Source: Paludibacteraceae bacterium (lineage in GTDB: Bacteria > Bacteroidota > Bacteroidia > Bacteroidales > Paludibacteraceae). From it: a stretch of DNA of 64,000 nucleotides. Below are positions 28,493-37,756 of the stretch, one piece after another (within the stretch, counting starts at the first letter, position 1; each line of letters starts with the position of its first letter). Where the stretch lies: NCBI GenBank assembly GCA_017557345.1, contig JAFYZR010000155.1:62001-126000 (forward strand), given 5' to 3'. Both the position numbers and the translations under genes were made by a program. The notes below the pieces were generated by a model. That model was given only the letters and a program-made list of their open reading frames with translations, had not been told where the DNA came from and did not search any database.

Positions 28493-29713
28493 CTAATCTT
28501 TCTTCCAAAATATAGTTCCTAACAACTCGTCCGGTAAGTATTGCTGTTCTGTCCAGTGGCCCGGAAAATCATGTGGATACTTGTAACCGTCAGCATAACC
28601 AAGTTCCTGCATAAGGCTTGTGGGCGCATTTCGTAAATGCAAAGGTACTGGCAGATTTCCTGTCTCACGCACTTTTTCTAATGCCTTGTCAATGGCCAGA
28701 TATGCCGAGTTATCTTTTTTGCACGTTGCTAAGTAAATAGTCGTTTCAGCTAATGGAATACGTCCTTCTGGCCAACCAATCTTATTCACTACATCAAAAC
28801 ATGTATTTGCTAATAGCATTGCGTTAGGATTGGCCAATCCAATATCTTCGCTGGCCAAGATAACGAGTCGTCGGGCAATAAACTTTGGATCTTCTCCGCC
28901 TTCTATCATCCGAGCGAGCCAATAAATGGCGGCTTGTGGATCACTTCCACGAACGGATTTGATAAAAGCGGATATGATATCATAATGCATTTCTCCATCC
29001 TTGTCGTATGCCACAGGATTTTGCTGTAACTGCTTTGTTACGGTCTCATTATCTATTACTCTTGAACCACTATTGCTTACTAACTCAATGATATTGAGCA
29101 ATTTACGTGCATCTCCACCACTGTAACGCAGCAACGCATCAGTGTCCTTTACTTGCAAGTTGAGCGACATAATATACTCGTCTTTTGTCAGAACACGATG
29201 GAGGAGTTCCATTAAATCGTCCTTGTCTAATGACTTGAGTACGTAAACTTGACAGCGACTGAGTAGGGGAGTAATCACTTCAAACGAAGGGTTCTCTGTC
29301 GTAGCGCCTACAAGTGTGATAGTTCCTTCTTCCACAGCTCCTAACAGACTGTCTTGCTGACTTTTGCTGAAACGGTGAATTTCATCAATGAATAGAATAG
29401 GACTTCTATTATCCGTAGGTGTAAAAAGGCCGCTATTTAGTGATGCATTCCGTTTGGCTTTATCGATAACATCCCGCACTTCCTTAACGCCACTTGTTAC
29501 TGCACTCAAGGTATAAAATGGCCGTTGTAACTGGTGCGCAATGATGCGGGCAAGCGTCGTTTTGCCAACACCTGGAGGGCCCCAAAGAATGAAACTGGCG
29601 ATGTTACCGCTTTCAATCATCTGTCGCAGGATAGCACCTTCGCCTACGAGGTGTTTCTGACCTATATATTCGTCCAGCGTCTTTGGACGCATTCGTTCTG
29701 CTAATGGTAACAT
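28493..29713 (-). CDS. rarA: Replication-associated recombination ATPase RarA
   Basis: A 406-residue AAA+ ATPase (MgsA/RarA/WRNIP1 family). The opening LAERMRPKTLDEYIGQ, Walker A GPPGVGKTT (near residue 46), Walker B LFIDEIHRF (near 113) and sensor GATTENPSFE are all present, followed by the MgsA C-terminal domain (GSDPQAAIYWLARM). It acts at stalled replication forks. The start overlaps the end of recN by 13 bp. Confidence 0.95.
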   Translation of the reverse strand: MLPLAERMRPKTLDEYIGQKHLVGEGAILRQMIESGNIASFILWGPPGVGKTTLARIIAHQLQRPFYTLSAVTSGVKEVRDVIDKAKRNASLNSGLFTPTDNRSPILFIDEIHRFSKSQQDSLLGAVEEGTITLVGATTENPSFEVITPLLSRCQVYVLKSLDKDDLMELLHRVLTKDEYIMSLNLQVKDTDALLRYSGGDARKLLNIIELVSNSGSRVIDNETVTKQLQQNPVAYDKDGEMHYDIISAFIKSVRGSDPQAAIYWLARMIEGGEDPKFIARRLVILASEDIGLANPNAMLLANTCFDVVNKIGWPEGRIPLAETTIYLATCKKDNSAYLAIDKALEKVRETGNLPVPLHLRNAPTSLMQELGYADGYKYPHDFPGHWTEQQYLPDELLGTIFWKKD

Positions 29714-31278
29714 AGTAATTCTTTGGCTGTTTTTTGTGCAGATTCAGTAACGTTCTTACCGCTTAACATGGATGCAATTTCTGTAACTCGTTCTTCATCT
29801 GTGAGACGGCTGATATGTGTCTCTGTGCGAGTTTGGGTGTCTGCTTTGTATACTTTGTAATGAGTCTGTCCAAGTGCGGCTATTTGGGGCAAATGGGTAA
29901 TGGCAATAATTTGTCGATGAGTTGCCATTTCTTTCATAATAGCCGCCATTTGAGTCGCAATATCTCCACTAACACCCGTATCTATCTCGTCAAAGATAAT
30001 AGTAGGCAAACCTTTGGTGCTGGCAATGAGCGCTTTTACGCACAACATTAATCTACTTATCTCACCACCGGACGCTACCTCACTGACGTTACGTAAACTT
30101 TGATTTAAGTTTGCTGCAAAGAGTATTTGCACTTCGTCACAACCACGTGGAGTAAAATCTTCCGTTGCCAAAACAGGAATCTCCACTTTTGCATGTGCTA
30201 CGCCAAGTCGTTTAAGGCCTTCTACTAACGTTTCACAAATCTGCGGCACAACGGACTTACGACTCTCCGTTAACCGCGTAGCCTCTTTTATCAGTGTTGC
30301 TTTTTCTTCTGCAACTCTCTTTTGCGCTTGTTCTATATCAAAATCAAAAGAATCCAAGCGATTCACTTGTTCGGCTAACTCATCCCTCATCTTAATCAAT
30401 TCGTCAATACTCTCAGCGCTGAATTTATGCAGTAATCCGTTCAGCGTGTCCATCCGTTCTTCCACCCAGCTCAACCGTGCCGGATCCATCTCAATATGAT
30501 TAAGTTTGTGCTCAGCCTCTTCTGCTATGTCTTGTAACTCAATACGGGCACTGTCTATACGTTCTTGCAAATCCATTGCCGCTTCTTCCAAGCGACAAGT
30601 CCGTAAGGCATCTATCGCACTGCCTTGTTCACCGCTTAATGCCTCAACGGCTGTCTGCAATGCCGTCTTAATGTCTTCCGCGTGACTTAGTTGGTACTGC
30701 TCTTGTTCTAAGTCCTCTAATTCTCCGATTTCTAAATTCGCTTCATCTAATAATTTGAATCGATATTGAATATAATCTGCGTCCTGTTGGCTTTTCTTTG
30801 CGAGTGCTTGTAATTTTGCCAGTTCCTCACATGCTACCATATAACGCTCATATTGTGCGCTATACGTTGCCAGAATGGCTGCATTTTGTGCGATGGCATC
30901 TACTACTTCCAATTGAAAATCGGCGTTCTCAATAAGCAAATTAGCATGTTGGGAATGAATGTCAATTAGTTTGTTTGCCAGCACTTTCAATTCCTGTAGT
31001 GTGACTACGGAGTCATCGACGAAAGACCGGCTTTTACCATTTGCATAGAGTTCGCGACGAATAATACCCTCGTCAAACTCGGCTTCGATAATACATTTGT
31101 CTTCGCCATCAGTGATTGCTTTGCTATCAGCACGTGCACCAAGCACCAAAGACAAGGCGCCAAGAATAATACTCTTACCGGCACCCGTTTCGCCCGTTAG
31201 TACTGAAAAGCCACTACCAAAATCAATATCCAGATGACTGATTAGTGCGTAGTTTTGTATGTGTAAATGTTTCAGCAT
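29701..31278 (-). CDS. recN: DNA repair protein RecN
   Basis: A 525-residue SMC-like ATPase of double-strand-break repair. It has an N-terminal P-loop (GETGAGKSIIL near residue 29), a central coiled-coil region (about 150-340), and the C-terminal signature (ASGGEISRLML) and Walker B (TIIFDEIDTGVSG). Slightly shorter than the E. coli protein (553) but complete. The ATG abuts the stop codon of the DUF4835 gene directly. Confidence 0.95.
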   Translation of the reverse strand: MLKHLHIQNYALISHLDIDFGSGFSVLTGETGAGKSIILGALSLVLGARADSKAITDGEDKCIIEAEFDEGIIRRELYANGKSRSFVDDSVVTLQELKVLANKLIDIHSQHANLLIENADFQLEVVDAIAQNAAILATYSAQYERYMVACEELAKLQALAKKSQQDADYIQYRFKLLDEANLEIGELEDLEQEQYQLSHAEDIKTALQTAVEALSGEQGSAIDALRTCRLEEAAMDLQERIDSARIELQDIAEEAEHKLNHIEMDPARLSWVEERMDTLNGLLHKFSAESIDELIKMRDELAEQVNRLDSFDFDIEQAQKRVAEEKATLIKEATRLTESRKSVVPQICETLVEGLKRLGVAHAKVEIPVLATEDFTPRGCDEVQILFAANLNQSLRNVSEVASGGEISRLMLCVKALIASTKGLPTIIFDEIDTGVSGDIATQMAAIMKEMATHRQIIAITHLPQIAALGQTHYKVYKADTQTRTETHISRLTDEERVTEIASMLSGKNVTESAQKTAKELLCYH

Positions 31279-32184
31279 TTAATTCTCATTTATTCGGTCA
31301 TAGGTGTTTTGCCGTGTGGGATCAATGTCCATCAGCAACTCATAAACAGCCTTTTTCTCTTTATCTGTGCCTTTTCGGAAGATATCCGCCAATTCATCCG
31401 CTTTGGCATCTAAGAAAGTGTTTATGACATACGTGGCAGGTCGTGCTCGATAAGCCTCTTTCAGCACCGGCATGCCTTCCGCGATTCGTGCCCGGCCATT
31501 GGCTACATTACCGCTCATTTCATCCAACCCTAATCGATGGTATTCATAGTAATAATTGCGATATTTTTTGAATGCTTCGTCTAACAAATTGTTAATCAGT
31601 GCATAACGGTTACGGTTGCTGTCAAAAGCGAGCCATCCTTTTTGCTCTGTACTTTCCATGCTGGCGGACTGACAAGCATTAACTATATCCTCGCATGCTT
31701 GAAAAAAGGGTGTGCCGCCTAAGCGTTGAAAACTATCTTGGTCATGACCTATGATCAAATAGCAATAGTACGCCAACATCGCTGTTAGATTAGTCGTAAA
31801 CTGGTTTTGCTGGTACTCAATCCGGTCGAACTCCTGATATGTAAAATTGAAATTATTGTCTTTGAAGTTCAGCAATGGGGTGGTATAATTTGTTCCATAT
31901 ACAGGCCGACGGCTTTGAAGTGTCATTTCACATGCAAACATATTATCTTGGTATGCTTTAACAACCAGTAGCATGCTGCATTCTATTTTTTCGTGCTCTG
32001 CATAGGTCATATTGGTCCAGCGGTTACTATTCATATACTCCTCGATGGCCGTTTTGAGAGTTTCAAATACTTGTTTGTTGGAACCCTCTATCATCTCAGA
32101 GTTGACAGTAACGGTGCACTTGAGTTCTTGTGCATTAAGATAAGCACAAACCAACAAGCCGACTATAAAAGCTACTTTTCTCAT
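31279..32184 (-). CDS. DUF4835 family exported protein
   Basis: A 301-residue protein with Sec signal (MRKVAFIVGLLVCAYLNAQ). The N-terminal VNSEMIEGSNKQVFETL and the central YCYLIIGHDQDSF patterns match DUF4835, a Bacteroidota-specific family found next to recN in this phylum. Some annotation schemes attach the T9SS name PorD to it; I am not certain of that link and give no symbol. It overlaps the preceding DUF4831 gene by 4 bp (ATGA). Confidence 0.75.
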   Translation of the reverse strand: MRKVAFIVGLLVCAYLNAQELKCTVTVNSEMIEGSNKQVFETLKTAIEEYMNSNRWTNMTYAEHEKIECSMLLVVKAYQDNMFACEMTLQSRRPVYGTNYTTPLLNFKDNNFNFTYQEFDRIEYQQNQFTTNLTAMLAYYCYLIIGHDQDSFQRLGGTPFFQACEDIVNACQSASMESTEQKGWLAFDSNRNRYALINNLLDEAFKKYRNYYYEYHRLGLDEMSGNVANGRARIAEGMPVLKEAYRARPATYVINTFLDAKADELADIFRKGTDKEKKAVYELLMDIDPTRQNTYDRINEN

Positions 32185-33233
32185 TTTGAAATGGATACAA
32201 TATTTCCGGTTTTCTCGCTAATTACAATCACCGGCAATTCATTGCCCGTAAATAGATCTTTTGCTAAAGGCACATCCACGCCAAGTTGTGCAATAGGCAA
32301 TGTCCTTTTGGCTAATTCACGTCCATCGAACGTTACATTTACATCGCCACTTCCTGGTAGGTTATATACGATTTGCGTCACTTCTGTGCCTTTTTTCTTT
32401 TTCTTTGTATCATCAGCCGGAGTGAGAGTTTGTTTATGCAATACCATATTCACTTTTATTGTATCCGCATCGATATTCTCCGCGTCCGTGAAGCCATTCT
32501 CCTCAGAAAAGAATAAATACTGCTCTTTCTCTGTAGGATCAAAAGTTATGTGTTTATGCTCTATACGCTCACTTTGCTTGCCTATGAAGAGTTCGGTCAA
32601 TGCTTGTTCTTGGCGATCTAACTCTTCCAATACCAGTTGCATCGCCTTACCGTCAGCCGGTGCATGTTCTACTTCACCGCTCAGCAAATACATCTTTGTT
32701 TCACGTAAATGGAAAATCTGCTTAGCGATGGCATTGGCTTGTGCTAAAGGCGTAGCAGCTTCCAATACTTCTTCGGGAAATGGCGCAATTTCCACTGATT
32801 CCTTTTTGTTAACTGATGAACGTGGTTTTGTGCTGGTTTTATCCTGGTTTTTACCTATTGTTGTGGTTTCGTTAGGAATATTATAACCTTTCAGCAAACC
32901 CTTCTCGTTGATGCTCAGTAACATCGGTATGCCACCTTCTGCCGTAACTTTATGTGGACGGGAATAATCAGTCGAAGTAGTTGTCCGAATACGAACATCG
33001 CGTAAAGTGTAAGTCGTCTGGTCTTCTGTTACAGCGTTATCAACACCCAACATTGCCTCCGCGAACTCTGAATACTCACCGCGTTCCTGCGTTATTACAA
33101 CATAGGTGAAATCCAAATTAATGGCAGTCTTTGGCGAATAATATACCAAGGCCGATTCTCCTTCTTCCACAACTTGTGCGTTTAGCGCACTTACCATAAT
33201 TGCTCCAATGAGCACTAAAAAATACTTTTTCAT
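32181..33233 (-). CDS. DUF4831 family exported protein
   Basis: A 350-residue protein with signal peptide (MKKYFLVLIGAIMVSALNAQ) and the YYSPKTAINLDFTY opening of DUF4831, a family of unknown role in Bacteroidota. A longer frame opens at 33251, but the ATG at 33233 gives a clean signal and an ATGA overlap with the aroE stop. The charged linker near residue 130 (GKNQDKTSTKPRSSVNKK) is probably exposed. Confidence 0.75.
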   Translation of the reverse strand: MKKYFLVLIGAIMVSALNAQVVEEGESALVYYSPKTAINLDFTYVVITQERGEYSEFAEAMLGVDNAVTEDQTTYTLRDVRIRTTTSTDYSRPHKVTAEGGIPMLLSINEKGLLKGYNIPNETTTIGKNQDKTSTKPRSSVNKKESVEIAPFPEEVLEAATPLAQANAIAKQIFHLRETKMYLLSGEVEHAPADGKAMQLVLEELDRQEQALTELFIGKQSERIEHKHITFDPTEKEQYLFFSEENGFTDAENIDADTIKVNMVLHKQTLTPADDTKKKKKGTEVTQIVYNLPGSGDVNVTFDGRELAKRTLPIAQLGVDVPLAKDLFTGNELPVIVISEKTGNIVSISK

Positions 33234-33943
33234 ATATTCCAAATTTTCCATGCTGCTTTTGCTTGCCCGACTAACATTTCCATACCGTTTTTGATAGTCG
33301 CGCCTTGTGCTTTGCCTTTCTGCAAGAACAAAGTCTCTTCGGGATTATAAACACAGTCGAATAACAAATGTTGTGCCGTTATGGTCTCGTACGGGATAGG
33401 CGGACAACTATCTATATCCGGTAGCATGCCCAGTGGCGTACAATTTACTATTATCGTATGTGCGGCCATAACTTCTACAGTCAAATCCTTATAACTCAAC
33501 ATCCCTTCTTTCGGCATTCTGCTAACGAGAGTAGGGACTATTCCTAATTTTCGCAAACCATAACACACCGCTTTCGATGCACCGCCGGTACCTAGAACCA
33601 GTGCATACTTGTCGTTTTGCCTCAACAAAGGTTGTATCGATTCCATAAATCCCATACAATCCGTATTATAGCCGACACGTTTATACACTACATTGACAGC
33701 TCCAACAGCTTGTGCTGTGTCGTCTAAACGATCTAAATAGGCAATGACGGTTTGTTTGTATGGCATGGTCACGTTCAATCCATCCAGCGTATCAACATAT
33801 TCTCTTATACGCTCTGTTTCATTTTCCGGAATAGGGTATAATGAATACTCCGCATCAATCTGTTCACGAGCAAACTTCTCAGAGAAATACTTCGCCGAGA
33901 AAGAATGCAAAAGTGGAAATCCTATTATACCGTAGTGACGCAT
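33230..33943 (-). CDS. aroE: Shikimate dehydrogenase
   Basis: A 237-residue enzyme that reduces 3-dehydroshikimate with NADPH in the chorismate pathway. Seen: IIGFPLLHSFS at the substrate site, NVTMPYKQTV with catalytic Lys, GAVNVV, the nucleotide loop GTGGASKAV, and NCTPLGM. It is short compared with the E. coli enzyme (272) but normal for Bacteroidales. The start overlaps the tilS end by 19 bp. Confidence 0.93.
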   Translation of the reverse strand: MRHYGIIGFPLLHSFSAKYFSEKFAREQIDAEYSLYPIPENETERIREYVDTLDGLNVTMPYKQTVIAYLDRLDDTAQAVGAVNVVYKRVGYNTDCMGFMESIQPLLRQNDKYALVLGTGGASKAVCYGLRKLGIVPTLVSRMPKEGMLSYKDLTVEVMAAHTIIVNCTPLGMLPDIDSCPPIPYETITAQHLLFDCVYNPEETLFLQKGKAQGATIKNGMEMLVGQAKAAWKIWNI

Positions 33944-34803
33944 AGTTTGCCTTTTTTTATTGTTGCCTTGTGTGTTTTGGAAGTAAACGTTTTGCCTCCT
34001 TCACCTCGTTGCAAAGCATCGTATATCTTATCTATTTCTGCAAATCCACACTCGCGAATAGATTCGTATAGTCGCACAATTCCTTCTTCGCGAGAAGATT
34101 TACCGTCCAACATATCAGCATAACCTTGCATAATTTCAGCCGTTTGAGCCATATGTTCTATCTCTGCTTTGGAGTAAGATTTTAATTGCTCACGAACAGC
34201 ATTTCTACTGATAGTAAGGTCGCTGTTGGTACTATCGGTCACCCAATCGAGATGTCTTTTGTCACGCAAGTAATGCTCAATATAATCTCTTGTAGTACAC
34301 AACAAAGGACGTACGACTGGAACTCCCTCTGGGAACATTGGATTGGCACTCTTGGGGCGCATCCCGCATAAACCACGTAGTCCGCTTCCTCGTTTTAAGT
34401 TTAGCAGTAATGTCTCGGCCTGATCGTTCTGGTGGTGTGCAACGCAAATGGCTTGACAATCTTTCTCTCTCGCTATTTCTTCAAACCACGTATATCTCAA
34501 TTCTCGTGCAGCTACCTCTATTCCAGCGTTGTGTGTGCGCGCGTAAAACAAAGTGTCAAAACTCTTTACTTCCAGCGGTACATTCATTTGTGCACATAAC
34601 TCCCGAACAAACGCTTCGTCTCGGTCACTCTCTGTGCCACGGAGATGGAAATTACAATGAGCAGCAATACACTTATATCCGGCACGTACCAGCACATCAA
34701 GCAGTGCCACGCTATCTGCGCCACCACTGATGGCTACTAAAACAGCTTGGTCCTTTGTTAGCAGTTCCCGCTGCCGGATATATGTACTGACGCGTCTTAA
34801 CAC
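33925..34803 (-). CDS. tilS: tRNA(Ile)-lysidine synthase, short form
   Basis: A 292-residue enzyme that modifies C34 of the CAU-anticodon tRNA-Ile to lysidine. The PP-loop SGGADS is near residue 26, and HCNFHLRGTESDRD and HHQNDQAETLLLNLKRG follow. Most TilS proteins have about 430 residues with extra C-terminal tRNA-binding domains; those are missing here. The stop lies inside aroE and there is no frame-shifted continuation, so it seems a compact natural form. The start is GTG at 34803, sharing one base with the ettA stop codon. Confidence 0.88.
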   Translation of the reverse strand: MLRRVSTYIRQRELLTKDQAVLVAISGGADSVALLDVLVRAGYKCIAAHCNFHLRGTESDRDEAFVRELCAQMNVPLEVKSFDTLFYARTHNAGIEVAARELRYTWFEEIAREKDCQAICVAHHQNDQAETLLLNLKRGSGLRGLCGMRPKSANPMFPEGVPVVRPLLCTTRDYIEHYLRDKRHLDWVTDSTNSDLTISRNAVREQLKSYSKAEIEHMAQTAEIMQGYADMLDGKSSREEGIVRLYESIRECGFAEIDKIYDALQRGEGGKTFTSKTHKATIKKGKLCVTTV

Positions 34804-36479
34804 TAATCCATTAATCCTCTATATTTCACCCGCTTTGGTTCAGAGGCCTCCTCGCCTAAGCGCATTTTCTTATTTTCCTCGTATTCTGAATAACTGCCTT
34901 CAAACCAGAATACTTTTCCGTCACCTTCGTACGCTAGAATATGCGTGCAAATACGATCCAAGAACCATCGGTCGTGGCTGATAATGACAGCGCAACCTGC
35001 GAAGTTCTCCAATCCCTCTTCCAGAGCGCGTAGTGTATTCACATCTATATCGTTGGTCGGTTCATCCAGTAGCAATACATTCGCTTCACTCTTCAACGTG
35101 AGCGCTAAATGCAATCTGTTTCGCTCACCTCCGGACAATACACCACATTTTTTCTCTTGATCTGCACCGGTAAAGTTAAAGCGACTCAAATAAGCACGGG
35201 CATTGATTTCTCGTCCGGCAACACGAATAAACTCAGTTCCCCCGCTAATTGTCTCAAAAACGGATTTATTAGGATCTATATCTGTATGTTGCTGATCCAC
35301 ATAACCAATCTTAACTGTCTCGCCAACAGAGAATGTGCCTTTATCGGCTTTCTCAGTACCGATAATCATTCTAAACAGCGTTGTCTTGCCGGCACCGTTC
35401 GGACCGATTACACCTACAATACCGTTAGGCGGTAACATGAAATTCAAATCTTCAAACAGTAGTCGGTCTCCAAATGACTTGGCTACGCCTTCAGCGTTAA
35501 TAACCTTATTGCCTAAACGAGGACCGTTTGGAATGAAGATCTCCAATTTTTCTTCACGCTCTTTCTGTTCTTCATTCAGCATGCGGTCATAAGATTCCAA
35601 ACGTGCTTTCTGTTTAGCATGCCGAGCTTTCGGCGCCATTCTAATCCATTCTAACTCACGCTCCAATGTCTTACGGCGTTTAGAAGCTTGTTTCTCTTCC
35701 ATCGCCATTCGAGCGGTTTTTTGTTCGAGCCAACTAGAGTAGTTACCTTTCCAAGGAATACCTTCTCCGCGGTCAAGTTCCAGTATCCAACCTGCCACAT
35801 TGTCTAGGAAATAACGGTCGTGCGTGATACAAATAACCGTTCCTGCATATTGCTGTAAGTGTTGCTCTAACCAATCTATACTTTCTGCATCCAAATGGTT
35901 TGTGGGCTCGTCGAGCAATAAAACATCCGGTTGTTGCAATAATAGACGACATAAAGCCACACGTCTTCTTTCGCCTCCGGAAAGGGTAGTCACACTTGCA
36001 TCATCAGGAGGACAACGCAGAGCGTCCATCGCACGGTCGAGTTTCTGATCGATATTCCATGCGTCGGCTGCATCTAACTTATCTTGCAATTCCGCTTGGC
36101 GCGCCAAGAGTTTATCGAAGTCTGCGTCCGGTTCCCCGAAAGCCATGTTGATTTCGTCATACTCTTTGAGCATGTCCATTATCGGTTTAACCCCTTCTTG
36201 GACAACCTCACGAACGGTTTTTGTTGCATCGAGTTTAGGGTCTTGCTCCAAATATCCGACAGTATATCCAGGCGCCCATACAACCTCTCCTTGATATTCT
36301 TTCTCAATACCCGCAATTATCTTCATCAAGGTTGATTTACCGGCACCGTTCAAGCCGATGATACCAATCTTGGCACCATAGAAGAAACTGAGGTAGATGT
36401 TATTTAATACACGTTTTTGCGGAGGGAAGGTTTTCCCAACGCCTACCATTGAAAAGATAATCTTTTTATCGTCTGCCAT
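34803..36479 (-). CDS. ettA: ABC-F translational throttle protein EttA
   Basis: A 558-residue ABC-F protein with two nucleotide-binding domains: Walker A GLNGAGKST (near residue 39) and GPNGAGKTT (near 345), two LSGGE signatures, and two LLDEPTN Walker B motifs. The Arg/Lys-rich linker between the domains binds the ribosomal E site. EttA restrains translation when ATP is low. I chose ATG 36479 (MADDKKIIFSM), which matches the family; it overlaps the DHFR gene by 14 bp. Confidence 0.93.
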   Translation of the reverse strand: MADDKKIIFSMVGVGKTFPPQKRVLNNIYLSFFYGAKIGIIGLNGAGKSTLMKIIAGIEKEYQGEVVWAPGYTVGYLEQDPKLDATKTVREVVQEGVKPIMDMLKEYDEINMAFGEPDADFDKLLARQAELQDKLDAADAWNIDQKLDRAMDALRCPPDDASVTTLSGGERRRVALCRLLLQQPDVLLLDEPTNHLDAESIDWLEQHLQQYAGTVICITHDRYFLDNVAGWILELDRGEGIPWKGNYSSWLEQKTARMAMEEKQASKRRKTLERELEWIRMAPKARHAKQKARLESYDRMLNEEQKEREEKLEIFIPNGPRLGNKVINAEGVAKSFGDRLLFEDLNFMLPPNGIVGVIGPNGAGKTTLFRMIIGTEKADKGTFSVGETVKIGYVDQQHTDIDPNKSVFETISGGTEFIRVAGREINARAYLSRFNFTGADQEKKCGVLSGGERNRLHLALTLKSEANVLLLDEPTNDIDVNTLRALEEGLENFAGCAVIISHDRWFLDRICTHILAYEGDGKVFWFEGSYSEYEENKKMRLGEEASEPKRVKYRGLMD

Positions 36480-36954
36480 ACTCTGCAAAGGTATAATCAA
36501 ATGGATTATTCTCGTCTGCCTCGTGGAGTTTCGCGCTTATTTGTTTCCAAATTTTCGGGTCAATTTCAGGGAAGAATGTATCTGCGTCCGGCCAACTATG
36601 ATGTATATGCGTTATATACAACTTATCTGCCAATGGGAGCATTTGTCTGTAAACCATTCCTCCTCCGATAACAAACGCTTCTTCGTCCTTCGATACTTTG
36701 GATACTAACTCATCGATAGAATAGGCTACTTCTGCTCCCTCGAAGGTTTTGCCTTGTACGTCTGTTAGTACAATATTTCGCCTGTTGGGTAGCGGATGTT
36801 TCGGTAGCGAGAAGAACGTGCGTTCGCCCATAAGCACGGTTTTACCACTTGTGATCTCTTTGAAGTGTTTCAAATCCGCCGGCATATGACACAAGAGGTC
36901 ACCTTTTTTACCGATGGCATAATTTTCTGCGATGGCTACAATGATAGATAACAT
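36466..36954 (-). CDS. folA: Dihydrofolate reductase
   Basis: A 162-residue enzyme that regenerates tetrahydrofolate with NADPH. The N-terminal SIIVAIAENYAIGKKGDLL, the catalytic acidic residue in MPADLKHFK (equivalent to Asp27 of E. coli), the cofactor loop MGERTF and the VIGGGMVYR motif are present. The position of E. coli Trp22 appears to be Cys (LLCHMPAD). It follows thyA by 6 bp, the usual partnership because thymidylate synthesis oxidises the folate that this enzyme reduces again. Confidence 0.93.
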   Translation of the reverse strand: MLSIIVAIAENYAIGKKGDLLCHMPADLKHFKEITSGKTVLMGERTFFSLPKHPLPNRRNIVLTDVQGKTFEGAEVAYSIDELVSKVSKDEEAFVIGGGMVYRQMLPLADKLYITHIHHSWPDADTFFPEIDPKIWKQISAKLHEADENNPFDYTFAEYGRR

Positions 36955-36960
36955 AACTCT

Positions 36961-37755
36961 TTATACTGCTACAACACCCGCTATATGTGGATGCGGGTCA
37001 TAATTAACTAATTCAAAATCTTCGTATTTAAAACTGAATAGATCCTTTACCTCAGGATTAATCTTCATCTGCGGTAATGGCCGTGGCTCACGCGTCAGTT
37101 GCAGTTTAACTTGATCCAAATGGTTTAAGTAAATATGCGCGTCACCAAAAGTGTGCACAAAATCTCCGCATTTCAGGCCCGTTACTTGTGCCATCATTTG
37201 CAGCAACAAGGAGTAGCTGGCAATATTGAACGGCACGCCAAGGAAAATATCCGCACTACGTTGATACAATTGAAGCGATAGTTTGCCGTCTGCTACATAG
37301 AATTGGAAAAGGCAATGACAAGGAGGCAAGGCCATTTTGTCGACTTCCGCTACATTCCAGGCGCTGACTAACATACGTCGGCTGTCAGGGTTGTTTTTTA
37401 TTGTCTCGACAAGTTTGGCGATTTGGTCAATCGTTCCACCGTTATAGTCTGGCCATGAACGCCATTGATGACCATAAACTGGACCTAATTCTCCATTCTC
37501 ATCTGCCCATTCATTCCAAATGCGTACACCATGATCTTGCAGATACTTGACATTCGTATCGCCCTGTAAGAACCACAACAGTTCGTAGATAATAGACTTC
37601 AGGTGCAGTTTTTTTGTGGTCAGCAAAGGAAAGCCGTCTGACATGTTAAAACGCATCTGATGACCAAACACGGAAATCGTTCCTGTCCCTGTGCGGTCAT
37701 GTTTAATGGTGCCTTCTTCCAGCACTCGCCTGCATAAATCTAAATATTGTTTCAT
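36961..37755 (-). CDS. thyA: Thymidylate synthase
   Basis: A 264-residue ThyA, the same length as the E. coli enzyme. It methylates dUMP to dTMP with methylene-tetrahydrofolate. Seen: [12 protein letters not shown], catalytic Cys in [11 protein letters not shown] (near residue 146), [20 protein letters not shown] and the terminal [11 protein letters not shown]. It is one base from the PorE-like gene and 6 bp from folA. Confidence 0.97.
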   Translation of the reverse strand: MKQYLDLCRRVLEEGTIKHDRTGTGTISVFGHQMRFNMSDGFPLLTTKKLHLKSIIYELLWFLQGDTNVKYLQDHGVRIWNEWADENGELGPVYGHQWRSWPDYNGGTIDQIAKLVETIKNNPDSRRMLVSAWNVAEVDKMALPPCHCLFQFYVADGKLSLQLYQRSADIFLGVPFNIASYSLLLQMMAQVTGLKCGDFVHTFGDAHIYLNHLDQVKLQLTREPRPLPQMKINPEVKDLFSFKYEDFELVNYDPHPHIAGVVAV

Positions 37756-37756
37756 G

